Shown here: positions 51,048 to 59,703 of the stretch, one piece after another
Numbering within the stretch: position 1 is the first letter of the stretch
Layout of the letters: each line of letters begins with the position of its first letter
Origin: Brachybacterium sp. FME24
Lineage (GTDB): Bacteria; Actinomycetota; Actinomycetes; Actinomycetales; Dermabacteraceae
Reading direction: 5' to 3'
Length of the DNA stretch: 64,000 nt
Assembly (NCBI RefSeq): GCF_014897705.1
Contig: NZ_JABUXV010000010.1
Location: forward strand, 1 to 64,000
Notes under the pieces: generated by a model
Databases searched by the model: none
What the model was told of the DNA's origin: nothing
What the model saw: only the letters and a program-made list of their open reading frames with translations
Made by a program: the position numbers and the translations under genes

Positions 51048-51932
51048 ATGAGAATCGCGTTCCTGGGCACCGGCCGCATGGGCACGGAACTTGCCCTCCA
51101 TCTGATCCCCGACCACCAGCTGACCGTCTGGAACCGCACGGTGGAGCGCACGGCACCTCTCGCCGACGCCGGCGCGGCCGTCGCGAGCACAGCCGCAGAG
51201 GCCGTGGACGGCGCCGAGCTCGTCATCACCTCGTTGTTCGGCCCCGAGGCCGTGCGCGAGACGGTGCTGGAGCCCGGCCTGATCCCGACGGACGTCCCCT
51301 GGGTCGACACCACCACGGTCTCCCCGCAGGACGCCGACGAGTTCGCCGCCGCGGTCACCACCTACGTGGGCGTGCCCGTCGTCGGCAGCCTCGGCCCGGC
51401 CCGCAACGGGGCGCTCGGGGTGTACGTCGGTACCCCGGATGCCGCGCTGCGCGAGCAGGTGCTGGACCTGGTGGCGCCCTGGGCGGACCCGGAACGACTG
51501 CGTGGCGTGGCGTCCGGTCGCCAGGCCGCCACCGGCAAGCTGCTGGCGAACCTGGCCCTCGCGATCAGCGCACAGGGCCTGCGCGAGGCCCTCGCGCTCG
51601 GTGAGGCCGCGGGCGCCACCGCCGAGGAGACCCTCGACATGCTGGGGTCCACGGGTCTCGCGTTCATCGCCGGGATGAAGGGAGCGTTCGTGCGCGGCGA
51701 GCGCACCACCCAGGGAGGCGACTTCACCGCCGACGCGATCGCCAAGGACGCCCGCCTGATGATCGACACGGTCCAGGCGGCCTCGACCGGCAGCTCGGCG
51801 CCCCGCCCCGGCGCCGACCTTCCCGCCCTGCGCGGGGCCCTGGCCTCGCTGCAGGCGGAGATCGCGACCGAGCACGGGGACCACGACTTCTCGACGATCC
51901 TGCTGCCGGGAGCCGAGCGCACCGGACAATAG
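51048..51932 (+). CDS. NAD(P)-dependent oxidoreductase, 3-hydroxyisobutyrate dehydrogenase-like
   Basis: A 294-residue beta-hydroxyacid dehydrogenase family member. The nucleotide-binding motif IAFLGTGRMGTELA is at the N-terminus; the family substrate loop appears as VVGSLGPARNGALGVYVGT around residue 110, and the catalytic lysine as GKLLANLALA near residue 163. A GGGGGA ribosome binding site directly precedes ATG. Family members oxidise 3-hydroxyacids or reduce imines. The conserved GS.GPA loop is a variant of the usual DAPVSGG, so the substrate may differ from 3-hydroxyisobutyrate. Confidence 0.89.
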   Translation: MRIAFLGTGRMGTELALHLIPDHQLTVWNRTVERTAPLADAGAAVASTAAEAVDGAELVITSLFGPEAVRETVLEPGLIPTDVPWVDTTTVSPQDADEFAAAVTTYVGVPVVGSLGPARNGALGVYVGTPDAALREQVLDLVAPWADPERLRGVASGRQAATGKLLANLALAISAQGLREALALGEAAGATAEETLDMLGSTGLAFIAGMKGAFVRGERTTQGGDFTADAIAKDARLMIDTVQAASTGSSAPRPGADLPALRGALASLQAEIATEHGDHDFSTILLPGAERTGQ

Positions 51933-52028
51933 TGCGCAGCGCCCATTGACGTTCGGGCGGCTGCCTGGCTACGTTCCATGGAGGTGAGGCGAGTCACGCC
52001 CGGTGCTCGTCCGCACGAAGGAGCACCC

Positions 52029-53285
52029 ATGCCCAGCGCCATCCCCCGCCGCACCCTCCTGACCGCCGGCACCACCGCCGCGGCCGCCGTCGGTCTCGCC
52101 CCGACGGCCGACGCCGCCGGCGGGGCAGAGGGCGGGCGCGCGGTCCCCTTCACCCTCGTGGCGCAGGTCCTGGACGGCGGGGAGCAGGTCACCGCCGTGG
52201 AGGTCGAGGCCTCCCGGCAGGGTGGCCTGGTCACCGGTGAGCTGCCGGTGAGCACCTTCAGCGTCCACGCGCGCGGCACCAATCCGCTGACCGGCGTCGT
52301 GGCCTTCGACGTGGACCGCACGATCACGGCGGCGAGCGTGGACCGTCGCGGCCGCATCACCCTCGAGCTCGAGCACGGTGAGGGAGTGCAGGGGGCCAGC
52401 ACTCTGGACTACATCGGCGACGTCGGGCGCAACGTGCAGCTCGACCTCCAGTACACGCTCACCCTGGAGGAGCCGCTGCCCACCCACGGGCACGGCGCCC
52501 CGACCATCACCTCGTGCGTCCAGGGCGACCTCGTCGATGCCGAGGTCGATGCCTTCACCTCCCACGTCTCCGCCTCCGGCACCAACTACCGCCTCTTCTC
52601 CCCGCCGCAGCGGAGTCGATCCTCGCCGCGTCCGCTGGTGGTGTGGCTGCACGGCGGCGGCGAGGGCGGCTTCGCGGACACCGGTGGCGACTACTACGAC
52701 AACGAGACGCAGCTGCGCGCGAACCGCGGCGCGCTGGGCGTGACGACGGATCCCGCACAGGACCTCTTCGGGGGTGCCTACGTGCTCGCCCCGCAGTGCC
52801 CGTCGGCGTGGATGCTCGACGGTCCCGCCTTCGAGCCGCTGATCGACGAGATCCTCGAGGAGGTCGCCGCCGAGCACCCGATCGACCGCGACCGCATCCA
52901 CATGACCGGCGCCAGCAACGGCGGGTACATGACGCTGAAGATGGTGGTCGAGAACCCCGGGGCCTTCGCCTCCGCGACGCCGATCTGCGGTGTGGTCCAG
53001 GAGCGCGGCGACTCCCCCGGCCCGCTCGTGCCCGACGACGAGCTCGCGGCGATCACCACTCCCAGCTGGCTGATCGCTTCGGCGGACGACGCCACCGTCG
53101 ACCCCCAGGCCAACACCGTGCATGCGCACGAGCTGATCCCCGGATCGATCCTGAGCCTGTACGACACGGTGACCTGGGACGGCGTCGACTACTCGGGGCA
53201 CTTCTCGTGGATCTACGCCGCGCGCAACGACCCCTCGCATCAGGGCACCAGCCTGTGGGAATGGATGGCCGCACAGAGCCTGTGA
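52029..53285 (+). CDS. Secreted esterase/PHB depolymerase-like alpha/beta hydrolase
   Basis: A 418-residue exported protein. The N-terminus (IPRRTLLTAGTTAAAAVGLAPTADAA) is a signal peptide with twin arginines, so Tat export is likely. Residues about 45-190 form an N-terminal beta-rich domain. The hydrolase domain follows: PLVVWLHGGGEGG (oxyanion), MTGASNGGYMTLKM (nucleophile), ASADDATVDPQ (acid) and YSGHFSWIY (histidine). All catalytic residues are present. AAGGAG eight bases before ATG fixes the start. Feruloyl esterase or polyhydroxybutyrate depolymerase-like activity on an extracellular polymer is likely. Confidence 0.89.
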   Translation: MPSAIPRRTLLTAGTTAAAAVGLAPTADAAGGAEGGRAVPFTLVAQVLDGGEQVTAVEVEASRQGGLVTGELPVSTFSVHARGTNPLTGVVAFDVDRTITAASVDRRGRITLELEHGEGVQGASTLDYIGDVGRNVQLDLQYTLTLEEPLPTHGHGAPTITSCVQGDLVDAEVDAFTSHVSASGTNYRLFSPPQRSRSSPRPLVVWLHGGGEGGFADTGGDYYDNETQLRANRGALGVTTDPAQDLFGGAYVLAPQCPSAWMLDGPAFEPLIDEILEEVAAEHPIDRDRIHMTGASNGGYMTLKMVVENPGAFASATPICGVVQERGDSPGPLVPDDELAAITTPSWLIASADDATVDPQANTVHAHELIPGSILSLYDTVTWDGVDYSGHFSWIYAARNDPSHQGTSLWEWMAAQSL

Positions 53286-53295
53286 CGGCGGACGC

Positions 53296-53817
53296 TCAGA
53301 TGCCGGCGGCGCTCAGCACGGCCCGCGCGGTGGCCTGCGGATCCGCACCGACCTCGACCGCCAGATCATCGACCCGGGCGGCATCGAGGATCGAGGTGAG
53401 CTCGTCGTAGCGGTCGAGGTGCCAGGCCAGGCCCTCCGGATCGACCTCGTGGCGGCGGTGCAGCCGCGCGCGCACCACATCGCGCTGTGCGGTCAGGCGC
53501 ACCACCGTGAGCGGGCAGCCGAAAGCCGCCTCGTACCCAGCGCGAGCCGCGCGTTCCTCGAGCACCCCGGCGGCGACCAGGACCTGCGCCCCGGACTCTC
53601 GATAGATCGCACAGACGGCAGCGAGGTTCGCCTGCTCGATACGGCCGTTGAAGCGGTCATCCGCCGGGGCGGGCCAGCTGCGCCGCAGCCAGTCCAGGTC
53701 GATCGCGGCGCCGGGGATCCCGCGCTCGGCGAGCTCGTCCCCGAGCGCATCGGTCACCGTGGTCTTGCCGACGCCCACAGCCCCCGTGATCAGCAGCGCC
53801 GAGACCTCTGCACCCAT
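53296..53817 (-). CDS. P-loop kinase/ATPase
   Basis: A 173-residue P-loop protein. The Walker A motif TGAVGVGKTTVTDAL lies at residues 8-22; a possible Walker B/lid region follows with AAIDLDWLRRSWPAP and RLHRRHEVDPEG. It resembles small nucleotide or shikimate kinases and adenylylsulfate kinase-type P-loop proteins, but no substrate signature stands out. It starts one base after the stop of the small membrane protein and is the last of four tightly spaced genes with the SPFH and zinc-ribbon proteins. Whether it belongs functionally to that cluster is unclear. Confidence 0.82.
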   Translation of the reverse strand: MGAEVSALLITGAVGVGKTTVTDALGDELAERGIPGAAIDLDWLRRSWPAPADDRFNGRIEQANLAAVCAIYRESGAQVLVAAGVLEERAARAGYEAAFGCPLTVVRLTAQRDVVRARLHRRHEVDPEGLAWHLDRYDELTSILDAARVDDLAVEVGADPQATARAVLSAAGI

Positions 53818-53818
53818 C

Positions 53819-54139
53819 TCAGTCCACCGCGATCCGATGGACGCGATCGAGATAGTCGGTGGAGTTGTCACCGTTCATGGTGCGCGACTTCTGCCGGTTG
53901 TTCGTGCCGACCTTGCTGTCGCGCTTGTCGAGGTTGCCGACGGAGACCTCCGTCTCCCGCGCGAAGTGGTGTCGCTTGTCGGTGTTGCGGTAGTAGCGGT
54001 AGATCCCGCCGTAGACCGCCGCGAACACCGCCGGCCCCGCGACGAAGGGGAAGGCGATGCCGATCGCTCCGTCACCGGAGTCGGCCAGCAGCATCGAGGT
54101 GGTCGGATCGGCGGCCAGCTCAGCCAGCAGTGGGAACAT
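53819..54139 (-). CDS. Small membrane protein of the SPFH/zinc-ribbon cluster
   Basis: A 106-residue protein. One hydrophobic segment near residues 25-48 (IAFPFVAGPAVFAAVYGGIYRYY) is followed by a hydrophilic, basic C-terminal half with many Asn, Lys, Asp and Arg residues, presumably cytoplasmic. The start at 54139 is supported by GGAAGGGGGG eight bases before ATG; an earlier ATG exists. No family is recognised. It lies 57 bases after the zinc-ribbon gene and one base before the P-loop gene, so it is almost certainly part of the same transcript. Confidence 0.72.
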   Translation of the reverse strand: MFPLLAELAADPTTSMLLADSGDGAIGIAFPFVAGPAVFAAVYGGIYRYYRNTDKRHHFARETEVSVGNLDKRDSKVGTNNRQKSRTMNGDNSTDYLDRVHRIAVD

Positions 54140-54196
54140 CGCGTTCCCCCCTTCCCTCATCGGTCGATGCAGCGGTGGTCGTCATCGTCATCGTCC

Positions 54197-55687
54197 TCAC
54201 CCTGCCAGGAACCAGCCGAAGCCGACCACGGCTCCGACCGCCGCCGCGACGGTCCCCGCCAGGCACGCGACCGCGAAGATCTTCGGATGCGAGACCGGCA
54301 CGGAGCCCATCGTGTTGCCATTACGAGCATTGACCGCGATGTAGTGGACCAGCGAGCCCTCGCCCTTCGCGGAATCGGCATAGCTGTACAACCACACGGG
54401 CACGTACACCGAGATCCAGCGGGTGCCGTGCACGGCGACGCCCTCCTGCTCCCAGCGCACCCCGCGGTCGTAGCGACCGATGGTCGGCGTGGCCTTCGCG
54501 CGGGCGATCGCCAGGAACTTGTCCTCCACCGCGTCGTCGACGTCGCGGACGTTGAGGTCGCGGCGCTCGGAGGTGAAATTCTTGAGGTAATTCGAGTTGT
54601 AGGCGACCGCGTTCTCCGTGTCGTACGGCTGCACGGCATTGAGGATGTTGTTGGTCGCGTTCGAGTTGTCGTGGGCGTTGAAGCGCTGCGCGGATTCCAC
54701 GGTGAGGTCGTCGACCAGCAGATCGAAGGCCCTCTGGACGCGGTAGACGTCCGCGTCGTAGTAGGTCTCCGAGCGGCGGTTGTCCCCACTGCCGGTGGTC
54801 ACCGTGTACCGGCGGGTGGTGACCTCGCCGGTGCCGCCGAGCACCGCGTGCATGTTTCCGTCCACGACCATGTACGGGATGTACACGCCCATCACGTTGT
54901 CCGGGACGAACTCCGCCTTGAAGCGACCCAGCGCGAACGCCTTGCGCTTGCCCGCGAACTCATCGATCCGCTCGATCGCCTGTTCACGGGTGAGCTCGAA
55001 GGGAAGCACCGCGTCCGGCACGGCTCCGTTGGGGATCTGCGTGTTGACCGACAGGGTCTGCCGGCACCAGTGGCAGCGCGCCTGCAGCTCCTGGTCGACG
55101 TTGACGACCACCTCGGCGCCGCAGCCCTGGCACTTCAGGGTCATCACCGTGAAATCCTCACGGATGTCCGCTGTGCCCGAGGCCAGCGTGTGCCCGCGCA
55201 GATCCGCGATCGGAGAATCCAGCCCGAAGGACTGCTCGGCGTTGGCCTCGTTCCACTCGTGACGGCAGTACGCGCAGACCAGTGCCTTCGCGCTCAGCGA
55301 GTACTGGATGTCGCTGCTGCCGCACTGCGGGCACTTGTTCAGGCCGTCCTGGCTGCTCGAACTGGTGTCGATGATGCGGTTGCGGGAGTCATTCAGCGCC
55401 GCCTGCGCCGCCTCGCCCAGGGACTCGTCGCCGAGCATCTGCGTGGGCCCCTGCTCCCCGCCCTCCTCGCCGGGCCACGGGGGCACGGCACGCGGGTCGG
55501 AGCTCTGCGTGCCCGGGGGGACGGCGCCACCGTCACCCCGGGGCGGCGGCACCGCGCGACCCGGGCCGCCCTGAGCGGGATCGTTCTGGGGTCCCGTGTG
55601 CGCCGCCGGACCCAGCCCGCTCTCGGCCGGAGGCCGGGCGGGCTGGTTCGGGCGGGCCCACTGCGGGTCCTGAGGAGGAACGGACAT
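54197..55687 (-). CDS. Zinc-ribbon protein with C-terminal membrane anchor, SPFH partner
   Basis: A 496-residue protein. Residues 1-85 are proline/glycine-rich. Two CxxC pairs form a zinc ribbon (KCPQCG near 118 and VCAYC near 137), and a second ribbon follows (KCQGCGAE and RCHWCRQ, about 185-208). A long globular domain (about 215-460) has no family I can name, and a single hydrophobic segment near the C-terminus (AVACLAGTVAAAVGAVVGFGWFLAG) anchors it. The TFIIB-type zinc ribbon plus membrane anchor recalls YdjG of the Bacillus pspA-ydjGHI operon, whose neighbour YdjI is an SPFH protein as here. Confidence 0.83.
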   Translation of the reverse strand: MSVPPQDPQWARPNQPARPPAESGLGPAAHTGPQNDPAQGGPGRAVPPPRGDGGAVPPGTQSSDPRAVPPWPGEEGGEQGPTQMLGDESLGEAAQAALNDSRNRIIDTSSSSQDGLNKCPQCGSSDIQYSLSAKALVCAYCRHEWNEANAEQSFGLDSPIADLRGHTLASGTADIREDFTVMTLKCQGCGAEVVVNVDQELQARCHWCRQTLSVNTQIPNGAVPDAVLPFELTREQAIERIDEFAGKRKAFALGRFKAEFVPDNVMGVYIPYMVVDGNMHAVLGGTGEVTTRRYTVTTGSGDNRRSETYYDADVYRVQRAFDLLVDDLTVESAQRFNAHDNSNATNNILNAVQPYDTENAVAYNSNYLKNFTSERRDLNVRDVDDAVEDKFLAIARAKATPTIGRYDRGVRWEQEGVAVHGTRWISVYVPVWLYSYADSAKGEGSLVHYIAVNARNGNTMGSVPVSHPKIFAVACLAGTVAAAVGAVVGFGWFLAG

Positions 55688-55693
55688 GTCGGA

Positions 55694-56881
55694 TCAGAGG
55701 CCGAGAGCGGCCTTCTTCGCCGCCTCGTAATCCTCGTCCGTGATCAGGCCCTGTTCCAGCATCTGCTTGTACTGGCCGAGCTTGGCCACCGGATCCTCCT
55801 GCTGAGGCGCGGCCTGCTGCTGAGGTGCAGCCTGCTGCTGGGCCGGCGGACCCGACTGCTCCACCGGGTTCACCAGGCCCCCGGCCGCTCCCATGCCCGC
55901 GCCGAACATGGCCAGGCCCGCGCCGCCGCCATTCTCCCCGGCGGACTGCACGCCGCGCGCGGTCGCCTGATTGAGGAAGGACTGCGAGCGGGCGCCCGAG
56001 AGCGCGTCGGCCTTCTGCACGTCGACGAGGAGCTCGCGGGTGCGCTGGTCGTACTCGATGGAGACGATCGCCGTCTTCACGATCGCCAGACCGCGGTCGC
56101 TGGACCAGCGGTAGCCCTCCTCGACCGCGGCGGACAGCGACTGCGCGAAGCCCACCGAGTCGCCCTGGATGCGGGAGATGCGATTGCCCTTGTCGGGATC
56201 GTTCGTGTAGCGCGAGAACGCGGCGGCGAGCGAGCCGACGACCTCCCGGAACAACTGGCTGCCGGCCGAGTTGTCGGGATCGGAGAAGTCGAACACCGGG
56301 GCGTTCGCAGAGATGAACGTGGCCGGCACGAAGTTGTGCACGAACAGCAGCGGGTCGATGATCCGCATCGTGTAGGAGCCGCGGCAGACCGCACCCACCT
56401 GCGTGTTGAGGTAGGCGTCGTCCCAGTAGATCTCCGACTGGGTGCCGAACTTGTTGTCCGGGATCTCCTTGAGGCTCACGTAGAAGGCGAGCTGCTGCGA
56501 GGAGGGGCGGCCACCGAACTTGAAGCGCTCCCACGAGGTGCCGACGGTGGAGGCCAGCATGCTGTCACCGGCGAAGACGGACTGCGCATCCGGGGACTGG
56601 TCGGAGAACTCGTAGCCGCCGGCCTCGGTGATCAGACCCGTCGCACGGCCGTCGACCACCGTGATCAGCCCGTAGCCCTGGGGCACGAGGATCTTGGAGC
56701 CGTTGGAGATGACGTTCTCGGAGCCGCGCGTGTTCGAGCCGCGACCGGCATTGGTGCCGCTGGGCACTGCCGGGAACAGAGCAGCGGTCTGCGGCAGCCC
56801 GTTCGGAACGGTGAGGAAGTCCTTCCACTGATCAGCGAGCATCCCGCCGACAGCGCCCTTGAATGCCTGGATGAATCCCAT
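55694..56881 (-). CDS. SPFH domain protein with SHOCT tail
   Basis: A 395-residue protein. Residues about 45-290 form an SPFH/band 7 domain (VPQGYGLITVVDGRATGLITEAGGYEF near the start; SRIQGDSVGFAQSLSAAVEEGYRWSSDRGLAIV in the later part). A helical linker leads to a region rich in Gln and Ala (about 335-370), and the C-terminus (VAKLGQYKQMLEQGLITDEDYEAAKKAAL) is a SHOCT domain. SPFH proteins scaffold membranes and recruit partners such as PspA. It is first of four same-strand genes, six bases ahead of the zinc-ribbon gene. I compare it with YdjI of Bacillus. Confidence 0.87.
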   Translation of the reverse strand: MGFIQAFKGAVGGMLADQWKDFLTVPNGLPQTAALFPAVPSGTNAGRGSNTRGSENVISNGSKILVPQGYGLITVVDGRATGLITEAGGYEFSDQSPDAQSVFAGDSMLASTVGTSWERFKFGGRPSSQQLAFYVSLKEIPDNKFGTQSEIYWDDAYLNTQVGAVCRGSYTMRIIDPLLFVHNFVPATFISANAPVFDFSDPDNSAGSQLFREVVGSLAAAFSRYTNDPDKGNRISRIQGDSVGFAQSLSAAVEEGYRWSSDRGLAIVKTAIVSIEYDQRTRELLVDVQKADALSGARSQSFLNQATARGVQSAGENGGGAGLAMFGAGMGAAGGLVNPVEQSGPPAQQQAAPQQQAAPQQEDPVAKLGQYKQMLEQGLITDEDYEAAKKAALGL

Positions 56882-56976
56882 GTGAGCTCCTTCGTCGCCC
56901 CCGAGTCTGTGATCGGCACCATGGTATCGCGCAGGTCCCGAACGCTCGCTGGGTCCACGCACTACCGTCGCCAGAC

Positions 56977-57942
56977 ATGGAGTGGAGCAGATACCTGGAG
57001 CGGCTCGAGCGCCGTCAGGTCCCGATCTATCTGGCGGCCGTGGCGATCGGGTTCGCCTCCGGCGCCCTCCGTCCGGGCGCCGCACCGGCACTCGAGGTGG
57101 CGGTGGAACCGGCGATCGCGGCCCTGCTGCTGGTGACGTTCCTCGGCGTGCCCATGACCCGCATCGGAGCCGCGGTACGGGACTGGCGGTTCCTGCTGGC
57201 CCTGCTGGCGGTCAACTTCGCCCTCGTCCCCCTGGTGGTCCTGGTGATCACGCGCCCCCTCAGCTCCTCGCCCGATCTGCTGATCGGGGCGCTGCTGGTG
57301 CTGCTCGCGCCCTGCATCGACTACGTCATCGTGTTCACGGCGCTGGCCGGGGGCGCCCAGGAGCGACTGCTCGCCGCCACCCCGCTGCTGATGCTCGGCC
57401 AGATGCTGGCCCTGCCGGTGCTGCTGCCGCTGCTCAGCGGCAGCGCGGCGATCGGTCTGCTCGACCCCGCTCCGTTCCTGCGGGCGTTCGTCCTGCTGAT
57501 CGTGCTGCCGCTGCTCGCGGCGGCGCTGATCCAGCGCTTCGCCCCGCGCTGGGACCTCTCCGCAGCGATGGTCCCGCTGATGGTCGCCGTCCTCGCGATC
57601 GTCACGGCATCGCAGTCCCCCCGGATCCTCTCGGCCGGGACGGCGCTGCTCGCGCTGGTGCCGGTCTATATCGCCTTCCTGCTGCTGGCGGTGGGGGTCG
57701 GGATCCTGGCCAGTCGCATCGTCCGGCTCGACGCCGGTTCCGCGCGGGCGCTCACACTGTCCGGGGCGACCCGGAACTCGCTGGTGGTCCTGCCGCTCGC
57801 CCTCGCGATGCCGGCATCACTGCCCCTGGTCCCGGCCGCGGTGGTCACGCAGACCGTCATCGAGCTGCTCGGTCTGGTCGTGCTCGCGCGGATCCTTCCA
57901 CTGCTGCTCACGGACGCGAGGCGACCAGGAGGACCGCGGTGA
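56977..57942 (+). CDS. ACR3/BASS-family transporter, possible arsenite efflux
   Basis: A 321-residue transporter with ten transmembrane segments of the bile acid/arsenite (BART) superfamily. The ACR3-type cysteine motif APCIDYVIVFTAL (C113) is present, where ACR3 pumps have APCTAMVFVW. That supports an ACR3-like role in arsenite or antimonite efflux, but no arsR/arsC genes of the usual kind are adjacent, so the substrate stays open. A TACCGT box eight bases before ATG (56963-56968) may be its -10 element. Its 3' end overlaps the convergent methyltransferase gene by 35 bases. Confidence 0.8.
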   Translation: MEWSRYLERLERRQVPIYLAAVAIGFASGALRPGAAPALEVAVEPAIAALLLVTFLGVPMTRIGAAVRDWRFLLALLAVNFALVPLVVLVITRPLSSSPDLLIGALLVLLAPCIDYVIVFTALAGGAQERLLAATPLLMLGQMLALPVLLPLLSGSAAIGLLDPAPFLRAFVLLIVLPLLAAALIQRFAPRWDLSAAMVPLMVAVLAIVTASQSPRILSAGTALLALVPVYIAFLLLAVGVGILASRIVRLDAGSARALTLSGATRNSLVVLPLALAMPASLPLVPAAVVTQTVIELLGLVVLARILPLLLTDARRPGGPR

Positions 57943-58687
57943 CCGGGAACGCGAGGCCACCGTCGACGGCGGCGAATCGGCTCCACAGCTCCCGCACCCG
58001 GGACTCGATCTCGGTCCGGACCGCAGCGCTCTGCGCCCGGTGGGTGCTGCCCGCGCCACCCACGCCGCCGGCGATCCCGGCCATCAGATCATCGGCTGAG
58101 ATGCGCCAGGTCCACCCGATCTCCTCCGCCTGCTCCACTCGCAGCCCGCTCTCCTGCGCGAGGCCCGCCAGCCCCTCGGCGGAGCGCGGGAAGTCGAGAT
58201 GGTCGGGCAGTCGCGTGCTCGGCGTGGGCACGGCGCCCGCGGCCCGGGACGCCTCGGCGTAGGCCGCAAGGTGCGGCCCGGGCACACTGGGCCAGATCGT
58301 CATCGCCACCGGCGCCGACGGCGCAGCGACCCGAGCGAGGTCACGCAGCGTCGCGCGCGGATCGGGCACATGGTTGACGACGAAGTTCGCGGTGACTGCG
58401 CCGAAGGAGCCATCGGGCAGCGGGAGCGTCGGGGCGGCGCCTGCCACCACGCGCACAGCCTCCGGCACGGCCGCCCGCGTCATCGCCACCATGCCCGGAT
58501 CCGGGTCCACGGCGAGGACCCGCCGGCCCTCCCGCGCGGCGGCGAGCGCGAGGTCGCCGCTCCCGCACCCGACATCGAGGTGGTCTCCCCCGGTCGCGGT
58601 GGCCGCCAGCAGGGTCGGGATCGCTCCCGCGCACAGGGTCGCGAAGGATCTGCGGTACGCCTCGGCCACGCCCTCCCAGGTGCTCAT
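57908..58687 (-). CDS. SAM-dependent methyltransferase, class I
   Basis: A 259-residue Rossmann methyltransferase of the UbiE/Methyltransf_11 type. The SAM-binding motif is LDVGCGSGDLA (37-47), with the acidic post-motif VLAVDPDPGM and the motif-IV region FGAVTANFVVNHVPDP. The cysteines diagnostic of arsenite methyltransferases are not present, so this is not ArsM despite the nearby ACR3-like transporter. It begins four bases after the winged-helix regulator and is probably under its control. The substrate is unknown. Confidence 0.88.
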   Translation of the reverse strand: MSTWEGVAEAYRRSFATLCAGAIPTLLAATATGGDHLDVGCGSGDLALAAAREGRRVLAVDPDPGMVAMTRAAVPEAVRVVAGAAPTLPLPDGSFGAVTANFVVNHVPDPRATLRDLARVAAPSAPVAMTIWPSVPGPHLAAYAEASRAAGAVPTPSTRLPDHLDFPRSAEGLAGLAQESGLRVEQAEEIGWTWRISADDLMAGIAGGVGGAGSTHRAQSAAVRTEIESRVRELWSRFAAVDGGLAFPVTAVLLVASRP

Positions 58688-58691
58688 GCGG

Positions 58692-59240
58692 TCAGTGCTC
58701 CTGCCGGGGCGTCTCAGGATCGGGGACGAGGACAGTCGCGAGGCTCAGGCGATGCTTTCCGTCGCCGCGATCCGTCAGGTACGGGGCCAGGAGCGCCTCG
58801 AAACCGTTCTGGATCGTGGCGAGGTCCTCCGCGTCGACGTAGACGGGCCCGCGCCCGAAGCCGAGGAAGTCCCTCAGGCCCTCGTCGTCCCCGTCGAGGA
58901 ATCGGTCGACATCTGCGGCGAGGTCCCCGAGGAAGGCGAGGAACGCCGACTTCAGCTGGGCGGCGCTCATCGCGCGCAACCCCTCTCGGTCGACATGCGC
59001 CATCTGCTCGCCGAGGGCGAGGGTGCGCTCCACGGCGCCGCGCACCCGTCGCTCCTGGATCACGGTGAGCATCCCCGCGTCCAGGAGCGTGGAGACATGC
59101 CGGTACAGGGTCGCCTGCTTGACGTCCGGCAGGGCGTCCCGCAGTTGCGCGGTGGTCAGGCTGCGCCCGCCGAGCTGCTGGAGGATCCGCAGCCGCACGG
59201 GATGCATGATGACCTCCGCGATCGAGGCGTCGTTCGGCAT
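58692..59240 (-). CDS. Winged-helix transcriptional regulator, ArsR/HTH_20-like
   Basis: A 182-residue regulator. The N-terminal winged helix reads MHPVRLRILQQLGGRSLTTAQLRDALPDVKQATLYRHVSTLLDAG (about residues 12-60), an ArsR-like pattern that also occurs in the YdfH-like helix-turn-helix group. The C-terminal part is a helical ligand domain with FLDGDDEGLRDFLGFGRGPVYVD. It shares an intergenic region with a PH-like gene and carries a palindrome there. It is upstream of the methyltransferase, so it may regulate both. GGAAGG precedes ATG and fixes the start. Confidence 0.87.
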   Translation of the reverse strand: MPNDASIAEVIMHPVRLRILQQLGGRSLTTAQLRDALPDVKQATLYRHVSTLLDAGMLTVIQERRVRGAVERTLALGEQMAHVDREGLRAMSAAQLKSAFLAFLGDLAADVDRFLDGDDEGLRDFLGFGRGPVYVDAEDLATIQNGFEALLAPYLTDRGDGKHRLSLATVLVPDPETPRQEH

Positions 59241-59256
59241 CAGGCCTTCCCTCACT

Positions 59257-59273
59257 GTTCTCACGGTGATAAC
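59257..59273. promoter_or_regulatory. Candidate operator between the winged-helix regulator and the PH-like gene
   Basis: GTTCTCAC at 59257-59264 and GTGATAAC at 59266-59273 form an inverted repeat (seven of eight positions) around a central G. It lies 17 bases upstream of the regulator start and 44 bases upstream of the divergent gene. Confidence 0.55.
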
Positions 59274-59316
59274 GTTCCCAGTACGAGATCATTCTATCGA
59301 GCACGAGGTGCACACG

Positions 59317-59676
59317 ATGACACAGGTCAGCTACGACTGCGCACGACTTCGGATCGACTTCCCCGGGTGGGAGGCACTGATGGCCAGGCGGGGATCCGTC
59401 GAGGTCCCGCGTGAGGCGATCGCCTCCGTGCAGGTGGAGCCCGGCTGGTCCTCGGAGATCCTCGGCCTGCGCTCGGGACTGGTGGTCTCGGGCTATCGCA
59501 AGGTCGGAACGTTCCGCCATCCCTCGGGCACCCGGCGTCTCGTGTCCATGACCCGGGGACTTCCGCTGCTGCGGGTCCGGGTGGACCGCGCGGTGACAGG
59601 CTTCGACGAGCTGCTGCTCAGCACCGGCCACGCCGAGGAGATCGCGCAGGCGCTCCTCGCCGAGGCCGCCCGCTGA
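59317..59676 (+). CDS. Small PH-like domain protein of unknown function
   Basis: A 119-residue protein without membrane segments. The pattern LRIDFPGWEALMARRGSVEVPREAIASVQVEPGWSSEILGLRSGLVVSGYRKVGTFR resembles a group of actinobacterial proteins with a pleckstrin-like fold. GAGGTG seven bases before the ATG supports this start; a GTG three codons earlier is possible. It is divergent from the winged-helix regulator across 76 bases containing a palindrome. Its function is unknown; regulation by that neighbour is the only contextual clue. Confidence 0.78.
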   Translation: MTQVSYDCARLRIDFPGWEALMARRGSVEVPREAIASVQVEPGWSSEILGLRSGLVVSGYRKVGTFRHPSGTRRLVSMTRGLPLLRVRVDRAVTGFDELLLSTGHAEEIAQALLAEAAR

Positions 59677-59703
59677 CCCGACGCGACCTGGCGTGAGGCG
59701 GGA

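Noticed and set aside
57908..58687. Arsenite methyltransferase (ArsM)
   Set aside because: The conserved cysteines needed for arsenic binding are missing, so only the general methyltransferase family is supported.
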